A stretch of DNA of 64,000 nucleotides from Chryseobacterium gleum (GCA_945881885.1 CAMCVI010000004.1:1-64000), one strand, 5' to 3'. Counted from the stretch's first letter, positions 1 through 9,238 are shown. Program-made: numbers and translations. The notes: a model not told the origin generated them from the letters alone.

Positions 1-360
1 TCAAACATTTTTACGGGCGTTCAAGGCGGCACACATCAAGTAACGGTAGAAGACACAGAAGGTTGTACCAACTTAATAATAGATGTATTAGTAATTGATT
101 ATCCTAAATACTTTACACCAAATGGTGATGGAATTCATGATACGTGGAAAATTATTGGATTAGAAGCAAAACATAACGCAAAAATTTATATATTTGACCG
201 ATATGGAAAACTAATGAAACAATTGGCTCCATTAGGTGAAGGTTGGGATGGTAAATTTAATGGTGAAGACCTACCATCAACCGATTATTGGTTTACAATT
301 GAGTACAAAGAAAACGACCAACAAAAACTATTTAAAGCGCATTTTTCCTTAAAAAGATAA
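1..360 (+). CDS. T9SS type B sorting domain protein, C-terminal fragment
   Basis: The last 119 codons of a gene that begins left of the window, open in frame 1 up to TAA at 358-360. The motif YPKYFTPNGDGIHDTW followed by IYIFDRYGKLM and GWDGKFNGEDLPSTDYWFTI is the hallmark of the gliding-motility-associated C-terminal domain (CHU_C, TIGR04131), the type B signal that sends proteins through the type IX secretion system. Such proteins are usually very large adhesins; the function of the missing part cannot be told. The preceding residues (VTVEDTEGCTN) look like the end of a repeated beta-sandwich domain. The PorP/SprF-like gene starts 12 bases downstream, a pairing typical of SprB-like adhesins and their outer-membrane partner. 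Confidence 0.93.
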   Translation, partial: SNIFTGVQGGTHQVTVEDTEGCTNLIIDVLVIDYPKYFTPNGDGIHDTWKIIGLEAKHNAKIYIFDRYGKLMKQLAPLGEGWDGKFNGEDLPSTDYWFTIEYKENDQQKLFKAHFSLKR

Positions 361-372
361 GATTAGAATACT

Positions 373-1377
373 ATGAAACTAAGAAATTTATTACTACTTA
401 ACCTAATTGTTTTTTTTCAATCAGCATACTCTCAAGAAGGGATAGCCGTTTATACAGATTATTTGACTGATAATTATTATTTAATTCATCCCTCTATGGC
501 GGGTGCTGCTAATTGCGCTAAGTTAAGAGTTACAGGAAGACAACAATGGTTTGGTCAGCAAGATGCACCATCTTTACAAACAATGAGTTTTAATACCGCG
601 ATAGATGAAGATGGAAAATCAGGAGTAGGTATGATTGCTTTTAATGATAGAAACGGATACCATTCTCAATCAGGAGCAAAATTAACATATGCACATCATT
701 TACTATTTTCACGAACGAAAGCTGATTTAAATATGCTCTCTTTCGGATTAAGTACTGCATTTATTCAAAGTAGATTAGATGAGACAGCATTTAAGGTTTT
801 TGATCCTCAAATTTATGGTGGGATTACTCAAAAAGATTCTTATTTTAATATAGATATCGGCGCGTCTTATCAATATTTAGATTTTTTCACGCACGTAACG
901 GTTAAAAATTTTATTGCTAATAGAAGAGAATTATATTTAGCAGGAGTAGAGTCAGATAACCTGAGAAAATATTTATGGAGTGCAGGTGCAAATTTTGGCG
1001 ACACAGATAACATTTCAGTAGAACCTTCATTTATGTTTCAAGTAACGGAACAAACCGGAGAAAAAGCAATTGATTTAAATGCGAAAGTTTACAAAGCTAT
1101 GGATTTTGGTAATATTTGGGGAGGTCTTTCTTACAGAACAAGTTTTGAAGGTACACAATACACAAAAGAATTGGGTATTGTAAATACTCAGAAATTACAA
1201 TATATCACACCATTTGTAGGTGTTAATTTTAAACAATTTATGTTTGGTTATTCGTATAATCAAGTGATTGGAGATGTTAAATTTGATAACGCAGGTTACC
1301 ATCAATTAACTATTGGATTGAATTTATTCTGTAAACCAAAAGCATACGACTGTAACTGTCCAGCCGTTTCAAACTAA
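373..1377 (+). CDS. PorP/SprF family type IX secretion membrane protein
   Basis: Outer-membrane beta-barrel of the PorP/SprF family, 334 residues, the normal family length. A signal peptide covers residues 1-20 (cut before Q21). The segment YYLIHPSMAGAANCAKLRVTGR and the glycine- and aromatic-rich strands that follow are typical, as is a short Cys-containing C terminus. Family members work with the T9SS, and in F. johnsoniae SprF is needed for surface delivery of the adhesin SprB. Its position directly after a type B cargo gene suggests it serves that cargo. A strong terminator follows, so the two genes probably form the end of one transcript. Which PorP/SprF paralogue it is cannot be decided from sequence alone. 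Confidence 0.9.
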   Translation: MKLRNLLLLNLIVFFQSAYSQEGIAVYTDYLTDNYYLIHPSMAGAANCAKLRVTGRQQWFGQQDAPSLQTMSFNTAIDEDGKSGVGMIAFNDRNGYHSQSGAKLTYAHHLLFSRTKADLNMLSFGLSTAFIQSRLDETAFKVFDPQIYGGITQKDSYFNIDIGASYQYLDFFTHVTVKNFIANRRELYLAGVESDNLRKYLWSAGANFGDTDNISVEPSFMFQVTEQTGEKAIDLNAKVYKAMDFGNIWGGLSYRTSFEGTQYTKELGIVNTQKLQYITPFVGVNFKQFMFGYSYNQVIGDVKFDNAGYHQLTIGLNLFCKPKAYDCNCPAVSN

Positions 1378-1384
1378 TATAATT

Positions 1385-1412
1385 AATCCCGATTTTTTCG
1401 GGATTTTTTTTT
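1385..1412 (+). terminator. Intrinsic terminator after the porP/sprF-like gene
   Basis: Eight-base stem AATCCCGA (1385-1392) and TCGGGATT (1398-1405) with a five-T loop, followed by a long T run. It lies 8 bases after the stop codon and just ahead of the next gene. Confidence 0.9.
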
Positions 1413-1424
1413 AATTTTTTTTGT

Positions 1425-1940
1425 ATGATTATTAAAGAAGTTAGAGGTAAAAAACCAGCCATTCCTGCAGATTGTTATATTGCAGAAAATGCCACCATCG
1501 TGGGTGATGTTTCTTTTGGAGAAAAATGTAGCGTTTGGTTTAATGCCGTAATTAGAGGAGATGTAAATTTTATTTCTATTGGAAATAAAGTAAATATTCA
1601 AGACGGAGCAGTAATACATTGTACCTATTTAAAACATCCAACTATTATCGGGAATAATGTTTCTATCGGACATAATGCAATTGTTCATGGATGTACTATT
1701 CATGATAATGTTTTGGTAGGAATGGGCGCTATAATTATGGATGGTTGTGTGGTTGAAAGTAATTCGATAATAGGAGCCGGTAGTGTAGTAACTCAAAACA
1801 CGCATGTTGAAAGCGGTTTTATTTATGCAGGAATACCAGCAAAAAAAATAAAAGCATTGAATACAAGTGATTTTGCCGGCGAAATTGACCGCATTTCTAA
1901 TAATTATGTAATGTATTCCAGCTGGTTTAAAGAAGACTAA
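1425..1940 (+). CDS. Gamma-carbonic anhydrase family protein
   Basis: Left-handed beta-helix protein of 171 residues built from hexapeptide repeats, related to gamma-class carbonic anhydrases (Cam, YrdA, PaaY). His65, His83 and His88 have the spacing of the three metal-binding histidines of the class, so a metal centre between subunits of a trimer is likely. The start of the protein (MIIKEVRGKKPAIP) matches the family. Whether these single-domain homologues hydrate CO2 or have another role is often unknown. Its stop overlaps the stop of the convergent murI by four bases, leaving no room for a terminator between them. The ATG comes soon after the upstream terminator, with no clear ribosome binding site. 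Confidence 0.93.
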   Translation: MIIKEVRGKKPAIPADCYIAENATIVGDVSFGEKCSVWFNAVIRGDVNFISIGNKVNIQDGAVIHCTYLKHPTIIGNNVSIGHNAIVHGCTIHDNVLVGMGAIIMDGCVVESNSIIGAGSVVTQNTHVESGFIYAGIPAKKIKALNTSDFAGEIDRISNNYVMYSSWFKED

Positions 1941-2713
1941 AAAGCCTTATAAACCACTTTAAATTCAGAACCTATAAGTTGTTGCATTACTTCTGGCGGG
2001 TTGTTGATAAATAAGGAATGAAACACTTCATTAGAAGTATTAAATAAGTTATTTACTTCTAAAATATGTTTGGTTTGTTTGGCAACTGCTTCACTAGAAT
2101 CAATAATTTTAATATGATTCGGAATTATTTTTTTTATTTGCGGAATCAAATAAGGATAATGTGTACAGCCCAAAACCAAACAATCAATATCTTCGGCAAC
2201 CATTGGGAGTAAGTAATCTTTTAGAAGTTCTGTCATTTTTTCAGAATGCATCGCACCGCTTTCGATGAGTTGTACCAATTCATAACCAATTTGTTCCACA
2301 ACTTTCACATCCGAATACAAAGCAACGGTTTGATGAAAAAGTGCACTATTTAATGTGCCTTGCGTAGCTAAAATTCCTATTTTTTGAGTTTTTGTATGCA
2401 ATGCTGCGGGTTTAATAGCGGGTTCGATTCCAATAAAAGGAATGTCATAAGTGGCTCTTAAGACTTTTATGGCATTTGTAGTAGCCGTATTACAAGCTAC
2501 AATAATAATTTTACAATTATCGTTTAGTAAAATTTCTGTATTTTTTTTACTTAACGCAATTATTTCTTCTTCTGTTTTTTGACCATAAGGCGCGTTTTTA
2601 CTATCTGCCAAATAAATGGTGCTTTCATTTGGAAGAAGCGCGTGTACCTCTTTCCAAATGGATGTGCCGCCTACGCCAGAATCGAAAAGTCCTATTGGAT
2701 TTTTATTGCTCAT
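1937..2713 (-). CDS. murI: Glutamate racemase
   Basis: Interconverts L- and D-glutamate in the cytoplasm, supplying D-glutamate for peptidoglycan. At 258 residues it has the family length. The conserved start IGLFDSGVGG, the VACNTATTNA motif with Cys74 and the LGCTHYPYL motif with Cys183 are all present; these cysteines are the two catalytic acid/base residues. It lies downstream of the uppS-bamA-ompH cluster on the same strand, but a terminator separates it from ompH and a TACATTTG promoter box sits only four bases ahead of the ATG, so it probably has its own, nearly leaderless transcript. Confidence 0.97.
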   Translation of the reverse strand: MSNKNPIGLFDSGVGGTSIWKEVHALLPNESTIYLADSKNAPYGQKTEEEIIALSKKNTEILLNDNCKIIIVACNTATTNAIKVLRATYDIPFIGIEPAIKPAALHTKTQKIGILATQGTLNSALFHQTVALYSDVKVVEQIGYELVQLIESGAMHSEKMTELLKDYLLPMVAEDIDCLVLGCTHYPYLIPQIKKIIPNHIKIIDSSEAVAKQTKHILEVNNLFNTSNEVFHSLFINNPPEVMQQLIGSEFKVVYKAF

Positions 2714-2717
2714 AAAA

Positions 2718-2725
2718 CAAATGTA
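2718..2725 (-). promoter_or_regulatory. Putative -7 box for murI
   Basis: TACATTTG on the minus strand fits the Bacteroidota TAnnTTTG box and ends four bases before the murI ATG. No TTG is visible at the usual -33 distance, so the call is tentative. If real, the murI mRNA would be leaderless or nearly so. Confidence 0.4.
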
Positions 2726-2764
2726 AAAAAAAACTGCTCAATCTAAAAATAAGAAGGAGCAGTT
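2725..2764 (-). terminator. Intrinsic terminator after the ompH genes
   Basis: On the minus strand, stem AACTGCTC (2757-2764) and GAGCAGTT (2732-2739) is followed by a T run (2725-2731). It ends the leftward envelope operon; its T run overlaps the putative murI promoter box. Confidence 0.85.
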
Positions 2765-2786
2765 GTAGTATTTTATTTAAGTTTTA

Positions 2787-3299
2787 TTAGAAACCTAATT
2801 CTTTTTTAACATCAGCTAATATATCAATGCTTCCAGCACCAATATTTAATACCGTTCCAGGTGCTGTAGCATCTAATGTATAAGATAAACCTTTGGCATC
2901 TGATACTTTTTTTATTGCTGCAATTGCTTTTTCAAACAATGGTTTTTGTAATTCAAGTTGTTTATCTTGTAATGACTTATCTGCATCCGTCTGATATTTT
3001 TGAATTCTTGTTCCCATATCTTGCATTTCTTGAGAACGCGTTTGGTTTAATAATTCTCCAGCAGTTTCTGCTTCTTTTTGGTATTGAGCTGCTTTGGTTT
3101 GGTATTCTGCTACTAATTTTTTGTATTCCGTATCATAACCTTCTCTCAATTTTGTTAATTGAGCTTCTGCTGCTTTCATAGCTGGCATAGTAGTCATTAA
3201 AGCGCTTACATCAATATGTCCAACTTTAGTTTGAGCTGTAGCAACTTGCGCACCAAAAAACAGAACTATTGCAATAATTAGGGTTTTAAATTGTTTCAT
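2787..3299 (-). CDS. OmpH/Skp family periplasmic chaperone (second copy)
   Basis: A 170-residue exported protein of the OmpH/Skp family. The signal peptide ends at about residue 22 (ATA before QTK), followed by KVGHIDVSALMTTMPAMKAA, a long charged coiled-coil region (about residues 45-125) and a short beta segment returning to the body domain, as in Skp. Skp trimers hold unfolded outer-membrane proteins in the periplasm. It lies directly downstream of a longer paralogue and bamA, the standard arrangement for outer-membrane assembly genes in Bacteroidota. The two paralogues probably arose by tandem duplication; whether they form mixed trimers is unknown. Confidence 0.93.
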   Translation of the reverse strand: MKQFKTLIIAIVLFFGAQVATAQTKVGHIDVSALMTTMPAMKAAEAQLTKLREGYDTEYKKLVAEYQTKAAQYQKEAETAGELLNQTRSQEMQDMGTRIQKYQTDADKSLQDKQLELQKPLFEKAIAAIKKVSDAKGLSYTLDATAPGTVLNIGAGSIDILADVKKELGF

Positions 3300-3349
3300 T
3301 TTAATTTAATTTAATAAGGGTTATTTAATTTTGAGTTAGTTATTCGTGT

Positions 3350-4162
3350 TTATTTATTTTCTTTTTTCTTGTTTAACAAAGCGTCTCTTTTTGCTTTTTG
3401 ATCGTCTAATAATTTCTGACGGGCATCTGCTCTTTCTTTTAAAAGTGCAGCTCTTTTATCATCTGCTTCTTTTTTCTTAACTGCGGCTGCATCTTTACGT
3501 TCTTGTATTTTTTTTTCTCTATCGTCTTTAGTAGCTTGTACCGCTTTTTCTTTTTCTAATATTTCAGGATTTTCAGTTGTGTCAAATTCTCTAACATCTT
3601 TAGCGTCTTGAATTTTTTGTTGTTTTTTAGTTAGTTCAACTTTCTTACCTGCTCTTTCTAACGCTTTTAAAACGAAATCGCTTATATCAAAACGTTCCGC
3701 GGTGAAAATCATAGTTAAATCGGAAGATTTATCAAATATGAAATCATAATTTCTTACTGCTGCAATATCTTGTACAATATTAAAAACTTGATCTTGTATT
3801 GGTTTTACTAACGCCGATTTCTGGATCATTAAGTCGCCTAGTGGTCCAAATCGTTTTTGTTGGTAATCCAGCATGTCTTTTTCAAGAACGTTTATTTCTT
3901 CTTCTTTATCGTTAATTAATTCTTTAGTTAACAAAACTTTTTCAGATGCTAAAGCTTCTTTTAGCTTTTTTATTTCATTTCTCTTGGTTTCAATTTCTTG
4001 TTTCCAAGTGGCAGCTTTTTGTTCCAATTGATTTTTAGCTTCGGCATACTCTGGAACTTTTTCCAAAATATAGTCCATATCTATATAACCAATTTTTGTT
4101 GTTTTTTGCGCTTGTACTGCAAATAAAACAAAACTAAAAAATAAAACAAAATATTTTTTCAT
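3350..4162 (-). CDS. OmpH/Skp family periplasmic chaperone with long coiled-coil tail
   Basis: A 270-residue OmpH/Skp paralogue. The signal peptide ends at about residue 18 (VQA), then KIGYIDMDYILEKVPEYAEA and a coiled coil follow. Residues of about 30-185 correspond to the normal Skp body; beyond them is an unusually long Lys/Glu/Ala-rich segment (about residues 185-270), which looks like an extended charged helix not found in proteobacterial Skp. The gene is between bamA and a shorter ompH paralogue. The tail may add a periplasmic contact, for instance to peptidoglycan or BamA, but nothing in the sequence proves this. Confidence 0.92.
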   Translation of the reverse strand: MKKYFVLFFSFVLFAVQAQKTTKIGYIDMDYILEKVPEYAEAKNQLEQKAATWKQEIETKRNEIKKLKEALASEKVLLTKELINDKEEEINVLEKDMLDYQQKRFGPLGDLMIQKSALVKPIQDQVFNIVQDIAAVRNYDFIFDKSSDLTMIFTAERFDISDFVLKALERAGKKVELTKKQQKIQDAKDVREFDTTENPEILEKEKAVQATKDDREKKIQERKDAAAVKKKEADDKRAALLKERADARQKLLDDQKAKRDALLNKKKENK

Positions 4163-4199
4163 AAATATGTTATATTAAATTCAACTATCGTGCCAAAAT

Positions 4200-6809
4200 T
4201 TAAAATTGTTGTCCAATAATAAAGTGTGTTTGCCAACCACTTTTTATCGTATCGCCTGGTATTGGGTCGAAACCATGAGCAAAATCTATACCTAATAATC
4301 CAAAAGCTGGCATAAATACTCTTAATCCTACACCGGCCGAACGTTGTACTTTAAATGGGTCAAATGTTTTAAAATCATCAAAGGCAGCACCCGCTTCTAC
4401 AAAAGTCATAGCATAAATTTTAGCTGATTGTTTCATGGTAATTGGGTATCTTAGTTCCATAGAATATTTATTATACACTGTTCCTCCGTTTTGCGAAGAT
4501 AGTGAATTGTTTGGATATCCACGTAACTGAATTACCTCTCTACCGTCTAAAGCAAAATTCGCTAATCCGTCGCCACCAACAAAAAATCTTTCAAAAGGCA
4601 CCACACCTCTGTCTTGATTATAGGCACCTAAGAAACCAAATTCAGCTCTGGTACGTAAAACGAATTTTTTGTATATTTTAGTATACCAATCGCCACTAAA
4701 TTTCACTTTGTAAAATTCTAAATATTTAAAACGCTCTTGGTCTACTAAACTTTGATCGGCAACAGCTTCAGTATAATTATTAGTGTTTTCACCCGCTGCG
4801 TTGATATATACTGGTAATACGTTTCCGTTTGCATCTGTTCGAGAAACAGTATTATTTCTTAATTTATATTCTTCTTTGTTTCCTAAATTGGCATAATCCA
4901 CCCCATTAAATAGCGAATATGGTAAAGTAAATTTAGCAGAAACCGAGAAAGTTGAACCTCTATCTGGGAAAATTGGGTCTAAACCTCTACTGTCTCTTGT
5001 TAATGTGGAACTAAAAGCTAAGTTTCTTGAAGCGCCATTTCCAAAGGTAAATAAACCTGTGTTGTAATTATTTAAATCGTAATAAGAAAAAGATACAGAG
5101 TTAGAAATACTAAAATAATCATCCGGAACTTTTAATCTTTTTCCGTAACCAACTGTTAATGTAGAAATGTTAAAACTTTTATCTCTAGTTACATTTCTTG
5201 ATCTGAAATCGAATAAAAATTGTTTACTATGTGAAATGGATGTGAAAAAACTAATTGGTTTTTTTCCGCCCAACCAAGGTTCTGTAAATGACAAACTATA
5301 AACTTGAAATCCTTGACTGGCTTGTAAACGCAATGACATTTTTTGACCATCACCCATTGGTAAAGGTTGGTAGGCTTTTTTGTTAAAGATGTTTTTTAAA
5401 GAAAAATTATTAAATGATAAACCTAAAGTTCCAATGAAACCTCCAGCACCATACCCTCCTTGTAATTCTACCTGACTAGAACCTTTTTCCACTAAAGTCC
5501 AATCCAAATCTACTGTTCCAGCAGCTGGATCCATATTTACTGGTTCTGGGCGAATGGCCTCAGCATCAAAAAAACCTAATTGTCCCAATTCTCTAACAGA
5601 ACGAATAACCAAATCTTTGTTCCATTTTTCTCCTGGTCGGGTTCTTAATTCTCTATAAATTACTTTGTCGTTGGTTTTGTCGTTTCCTTTAACAGTGATG
5701 TTGTTAAAATAGGCAATTGGGCCTTCTGAAATTCTGATTTCAAAATCGATAGTATCGTTTTCTGTTTTTACTTCTACAGGATTGATATTGGACCATAAAT
5801 ACCCATTATTTTGATATAAATTGGATACATCTTCTGCGTCTGGTGAAGTTTTGTCAGCAATTCTTTTTTCTAATAAAACACCATTGTAAATTTCACCTCT
5901 TTTAATTCCTAAAATAGAATTTAAAACTTGGTCTGTGTATACAGTGTTTCCTAAAAATCTGATATCTCCAAAGTAATATTTTCGGCCTTCTTCAATATTT
6001 ACGTCAATATTTATTTTGTTGGTTTCTTTATTATACACCACACTTTCGCTAACTACTCTGGCGTCTCTATAACCTTTTTCTTTGTAATTTGTTACTAGCG
6101 TTCCTAAATCTTCTTTGTATTTGTCTTTTACAAATTTTGAGGCTTTAAAAACCCTGTAAGATCTCTTTTCTTTGGTGTTTTTAAATGATTTTTTAAGTTT
6201 TTTGTCTGTTAATTGTTCGTTTCCAACAAAATTAATTGCGCTAATTTTTACTTTTTCTCCTTTATCAATAAAAACCACCATATCCACTTTAGTATTTGTA
6301 GAATCGGCTAAAGTGTTTATCGTTACTTTGGTGTTAAAATAACCATCTTTTTTAAACTTATTTTCAATGTAGTTTTTGGTGTTTGTAATTAGGTTATCGT
6401 TTACAATTTTGCCTTTGTTTAATTCGGTTTCTTTTACAACATCTTCTCTTTTACCTTTTTTAATACCTTTAATTTTTATGTCATTTAGTTTAGGCAATTC
6501 GTATAATTCTAGCTCTAGAAAAATAGTTTCTCCTTCAATTTTTTTCACATAAAAGTTAACATCATTAAAAAGGCCTAATTTCCACAGTTTGGTAATGGCT
6601 AAGCTAATTTCATCTCCAGGAATTCTGATTTTACTGCCAATTTCAAGTCCAGTAAATGTAATAACGGTTTGTTCGTTAAATGAAACTTTCCCGGTTACTT
6701 CTACACCAGCAAGTATATATTCTTTTCCTTTTTCAAGGGTGGTTTCTTGGGCATTTATTGTATTTCCTAACAATAGGAATAATAAAAATAGTATTCTGTT
6801 TTTAAACAT
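4200..6809 (-). CDS. bamA: BamA, outer-membrane protein assembly factor
   Basis: Omp85-family protein that folds beta-barrel proteins into the outer membrane. I start it at the ATG at 6809, giving 869 residues: this places the signal peptide (FKNRILFLLFLLLGNTINA) at the N terminus, with the stop of uppS 7 bases upstream. An earlier ATG at 6845 would overlap uppS by 29 bases and bury the signal sequence. About five POTRA domains fill residues 20-430 (for example INFVGNEQLTDKKLKKSF, IRFLGNTVYTDQVL, ITVKGNDKTNDKVIYRELRT). The barrel carries the family motifs GGDGLANFALDGREVIQLRGY, AGAAFDDF and SAGVGLRVFMPAFGLLGIDF, and ends in phenylalanine. Confidence 0.96.
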   Translation of the reverse strand: MFKNRILFLLFLLLGNTINAQETTLEKGKEYILAGVEVTGKVSFNEQTVITFTGLEIGSKIRIPGDEISLAITKLWKLGLFNDVNFYVKKIEGETIFLELELYELPKLNDIKIKGIKKGKREDVVKETELNKGKIVNDNLITNTKNYIENKFKKDGYFNTKVTINTLADSTNTKVDMVVFIDKGEKVKISAINFVGNEQLTDKKLKKSFKNTKEKRSYRVFKASKFVKDKYKEDLGTLVTNYKEKGYRDARVVSESVVYNKETNKINIDVNIEEGRKYYFGDIRFLGNTVYTDQVLNSILGIKRGEIYNGVLLEKRIADKTSPDAEDVSNLYQNNGYLWSNINPVEVKTENDTIDFEIRISEGPIAYFNNITVKGNDKTNDKVIYRELRTRPGEKWNKDLVIRSVRELGQLGFFDAEAIRPEPVNMDPAAGTVDLDWTLVEKGSSQVELQGGYGAGGFIGTLGLSFNNFSLKNIFNKKAYQPLPMGDGQKMSLRLQASQGFQVYSLSFTEPWLGGKKPISFFTSISHSKQFLFDFRSRNVTRDKSFNISTLTVGYGKRLKVPDDYFSISNSVSFSYYDLNNYNTGLFTFGNGASRNLAFSSTLTRDSRGLDPIFPDRGSTFSVSAKFTLPYSLFNGVDYANLGNKEEYKLRNNTVSRTDANGNVLPVYINAAGENTNNYTEAVADQSLVDQERFKYLEFYKVKFSGDWYTKIYKKFVLRTRAEFGFLGAYNQDRGVVPFERFFVGGDGLANFALDGREVIQLRGYPNNSLSSQNGGTVYNKYSMELRYPITMKQSAKIYAMTFVEAGAAFDDFKTFDPFKVQRSAGVGLRVFMPAFGLLGIDFAHGFDPIPGDTIKSGWQTHFIIGQQF

Positions 6810-6816
6810 TGTCAAT

Positions 6817-7551
6817 TTATCTAATTTGTTCGCTAGTTTTTCCAAATCTTCTTTCTCTTTTTTGATAGCTTAATAATGCTTTATGCAATTCTTCTTCATT
6901 GAAGTCTGGCCAAAGCACATCTGTAAAATAAAATTCTGCATAAGCAATCTGCCATAAAAGAAAATTACTTATCCTATGTTCGCCACTTGTTCTTATCACT
7001 AAGTCAACATCTGGCATATTTTGCGTGTAAAGATGCTGATTTATAATTGATTCTTCAATAGCATCCACTGAAATTATATTATTTTTAACTTTTTCGGAAA
7101 TTATTTTAACAGCATTTATGATTTCGTCTCTTGCGCCATAACTTAATGCTAAGGTTAGTGTCATTCTAGTATTTGCTTTTGTTTTTTCAATAACTTCAGT
7201 TAATTCTTTTCTAACTCCAGTTGGTAAATTGTCTAAATTTCCAATCGCATTTAGCTTGATATTATTGCTTTGTAATGTTTTTAATTCTTTTTTTAAGGAA
7301 CTAACTAATAACTTCATTAACGTGTCTACTTCAATTTTAGGTCGGTTCCAATTTTCTGTTGAAAAAGCATAAAGTGTTAAAAAATCAATACCCAGTTTAG
7401 CGCAGTTTTCAACGGTTTGTTTTCCAGATTTAGTCCCCTTCTCATGACCAAATACACGCAACATTCCTTGGTTTTTAGCCCAACGCCCATTACCATCCAT
7501 AATGATGGCCAAATGTTTTGGTAAGTTATTTTTATCTATTTCTTTTTCCAT
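6817..7551 (-). CDS. uppS: Isoprenyl transferase (undecaprenyl diphosphate synthase)
   Basis: Cis-prenyltransferase of 244 residues that condenses isopentenyl diphosphate units into the C55 lipid carrier for peptidoglycan and surface polysaccharides. HLAIIMDGNGRWAKNQG at the N terminus contains the catalytic Asp19 and the phosphate-binding Gly-Asn-Arg; LTLYAFSTENWNRP and VIRTSGEHRISNFLLWQ are the other conserved regions. It sits between DUF6089 (7 bases away) and bamA, a stable order in Flavobacteria, and is co-transcribed with them. No anomaly seen. Confidence 0.97.
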   Translation of the reverse strand: MEKEIDKNNLPKHLAIIMDGNGRWAKNQGMLRVFGHEKGTKSGKQTVENCAKLGIDFLTLYAFSTENWNRPKIEVDTLMKLLVSSLKKELKTLQSNNIKLNAIGNLDNLPTGVRKELTEVIEKTKANTRMTLTLALSYGARDEIINAVKIISEKVKNNIISVDAIEESIINQHLYTQNMPDVDLVIRTSGEHRISNFLLWQIAYAEFYFTDVLWPDFNEEELHKALLSYQKRERRFGKTSEQIR

Positions 7552-7557
7552 TCTATT

Positions 7558-8244
7558 CTATTCAGGTGCGCAAAAACATGGATTTTTACCAAAAGTATAG
7601 GTTAATGTAAATCCTGTAAACACATACCAATCTTTGTTGTTTAAATCTCCAAATTTTAATGTTTCCAAGTTTTTATTTATAGGATTACTTCCGTCTAAAT
7701 TATCAGTAAAAGTATATCTTGCGCCTGTTTCTAATCCAATAACCAAATGATTTGTCAGTTTCGATTTGATGCCAAAAACCATAGGAATGGCAAACGAATA
7801 ATGTTGGTAATCTGTTTTACTTTCAGTACCAATCACATAAATTTCATCGTAAACAAAAGCTGAAATCCCCGAATACACATATGGTGTAATAGTAAAATCA
7901 GATTGATGCAAATCGAAATCCAAAAAATTAAATTCCAAACCTGCTGCTATTTCTTTGATATTATTCTTTATTTCAAAACCTCTATTTTTTCTATTTGGGG
8001 CATTACTTTCTATGTCTTTTGCCGTAATAGATGCCATATTATAAGAAAAGCGCCAAGAATGTCTGGTGCTTTTGTTCCATTTGTATAAAATCCCTAACGC
8101 TATGTCATTTGGAGACAAATAGATTTCTTTTCCCACATCTCCAATATAATTACTACCGCCTACAAAAACTCCTAATTCGTTTATTTGTCCGAACGAAGTA
8201 ATGCAGAATAAAAACCCTATACTATTTAATAAAAATCTTTTCAT
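7558..8244 (-). CDS. DUF6089 family outer-membrane protein
   Basis: A 228-residue exported protein. I choose the ATG at 8244 because a signal peptide (MKRFLLNSIGFLFCITSFGQ) starts there; a longer frame from 8289 would put 15 extra residues ahead of it. The mature part starts INELGVFVGGSNYIGDVG and has alternating hydrophobic and aromatic strands ending in VFTGFTLTYTFGKNPCFCAPE, consistent with a small beta-barrel of the DUF6089 family, always found next to uppS and nadK in this group. Its function is unknown; the position points to the cell envelope. The C-terminal CFC pair outside the barrel is a family trait. Confidence 0.85.
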   Translation of the reverse strand: MKRFLLNSIGFLFCITSFGQINELGVFVGGSNYIGDVGKEIYLSPNDIALGILYKWNKSTRHSWRFSYNMASITAKDIESNAPNRKNRGFEIKNNIKEIAAGLEFNFLDFDLHQSDFTITPYVYSGISAFVYDEIYVIGTESKTDYQHYSFAIPMVFGIKSKLTNHLVIGLETGARYTFTDNLDGSNPINKNLETLKFGDLNNKDWYVFTGFTLTYTFGKNPCFCAPE

Positions 8245-8353
8245 TTTTTTAATCGTTTGCAAATATAATAATATTGATGTACTAACCATCTTAAACCAAG
8301 TTTTTTTGATGAGTAACTTGATCTAATAACGCAAAAAAATGAAAAATCGTGTG

Positions 8354-9238
8354 TTAATTCCTTTTGTCCTCTCCCCAAAGTAATTTTTTTCGAATGGTTC
8401 TTAAGAATCCTTCTTCTGGAAATTCGATTATTGAAATGTAAAAATCAGTTTTTTTAACCGTTAAAGTGGTTTCGTTAGAAACTGAGGTAATTCTGGAATC
8501 TAAAGATACCAAATATTGTTCTTCCCTGCCTTTTATTTTTAAAGTAAGTTCCGAATCGTCAGGAATAATTAAAGGTCTAGCAGTTAAATTATGCGGTGCA
8601 ATTGGCGTAATTACAAAACAATTTGACGTGGGCATAATTACTGGACCACCACAACTAAGCGAATACCCAGTAGATCCTGTAGGAGTAGAAATAATTAATC
8701 CATCTGCCCAATATGAATTTAGATATTCATTATTAATATAGGTTTCAATAGTAATCATGGAAGTGGTGTCTTTTCGGGAAACCGTAATTTCATTTAATGC
8801 AAAATTAATGTCTTCTAAATCAACATTTTCAGGATAGGAATGCAGACTTACTAAGGTTCTTTTCGAAATAGAAAAATCATTTGCTACTACACGTGTTAAT
8901 AGCTTTTCGATATTTTCTTCCTGAATTGTTGCTAAAAAACCCAATCTTCCTGCGTTAATTCCTATAATAGGTAAATTGTAATTTCTTACAAAAGTGGCAG
9001 CGCGTAAAATAGTTCCATCTCCACCAATACTTATTAAGTAATCAAAATTATCTTTCAAACATTCGTGAGAATCAAATGTGCTGTATTTTGATAATGCGAC
9101 CTCGTTTTCAATTAATTTATCATAAAAAATTTTATAAAAACAAATTTCAATATTATTTTGCTCTAAAAACGCCACTACTTTTTCTACTATAGAATGCGTG
9201 TTGTTTTGATAATATTGACCAAATACAGCTATTTTCAT
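8354..9238 (-). CDS. nadK: NAD kinase
   Basis: Phosphorylates NAD to NADP in the cytosol; 294 residues, normal for the family. The ATP/diphosphate-binding GGDGT motif is at residues 72-76, with Asp74 as the likely catalytic residue, followed by NEITVSR and the YWADGLIISTPTGSTGYSLS motif that is diagnostic. It is in the middle of the leftward cluster, 10 bases downstream of the CBS gene and about 110 bases upstream of the DUF6089 gene. Nothing unusual in the protein. Confidence 0.97.
   Translation of the reverse strand: MKIAVFGQYYQNNTHSIVEKVVAFLEQNNIEICFYKIFYDKLIENEVALSKYSTFDSHECLKDNFDYLISIGGDGTILRAATFVRNYNLPIIGINAGRLGFLATIQEENIEKLLTRVVANDFSISKRTLVSLHSYPENVDLEDINFALNEITVSRKDTTSMITIETYINNEYLNSYWADGLIISTPTGSTGYSLSCGGPVIMPTSNCFVITPIAPHNLTARPLIIPDDSELTLKIKGREEQYLVSLDSRITSVSNETTLTVKKTDFYISIIEFPEEGFLRTIRKKLLWGEDKRN

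Noticed and set aside
2876..3181. A hydrophobic plus-strand frame of 101 codons within the ompH gene
   Set aside because: It is the antisense shadow of the Lys/Gln/Glu-rich coiled coil, which reads as Leu/Phe-rich on the other strand.
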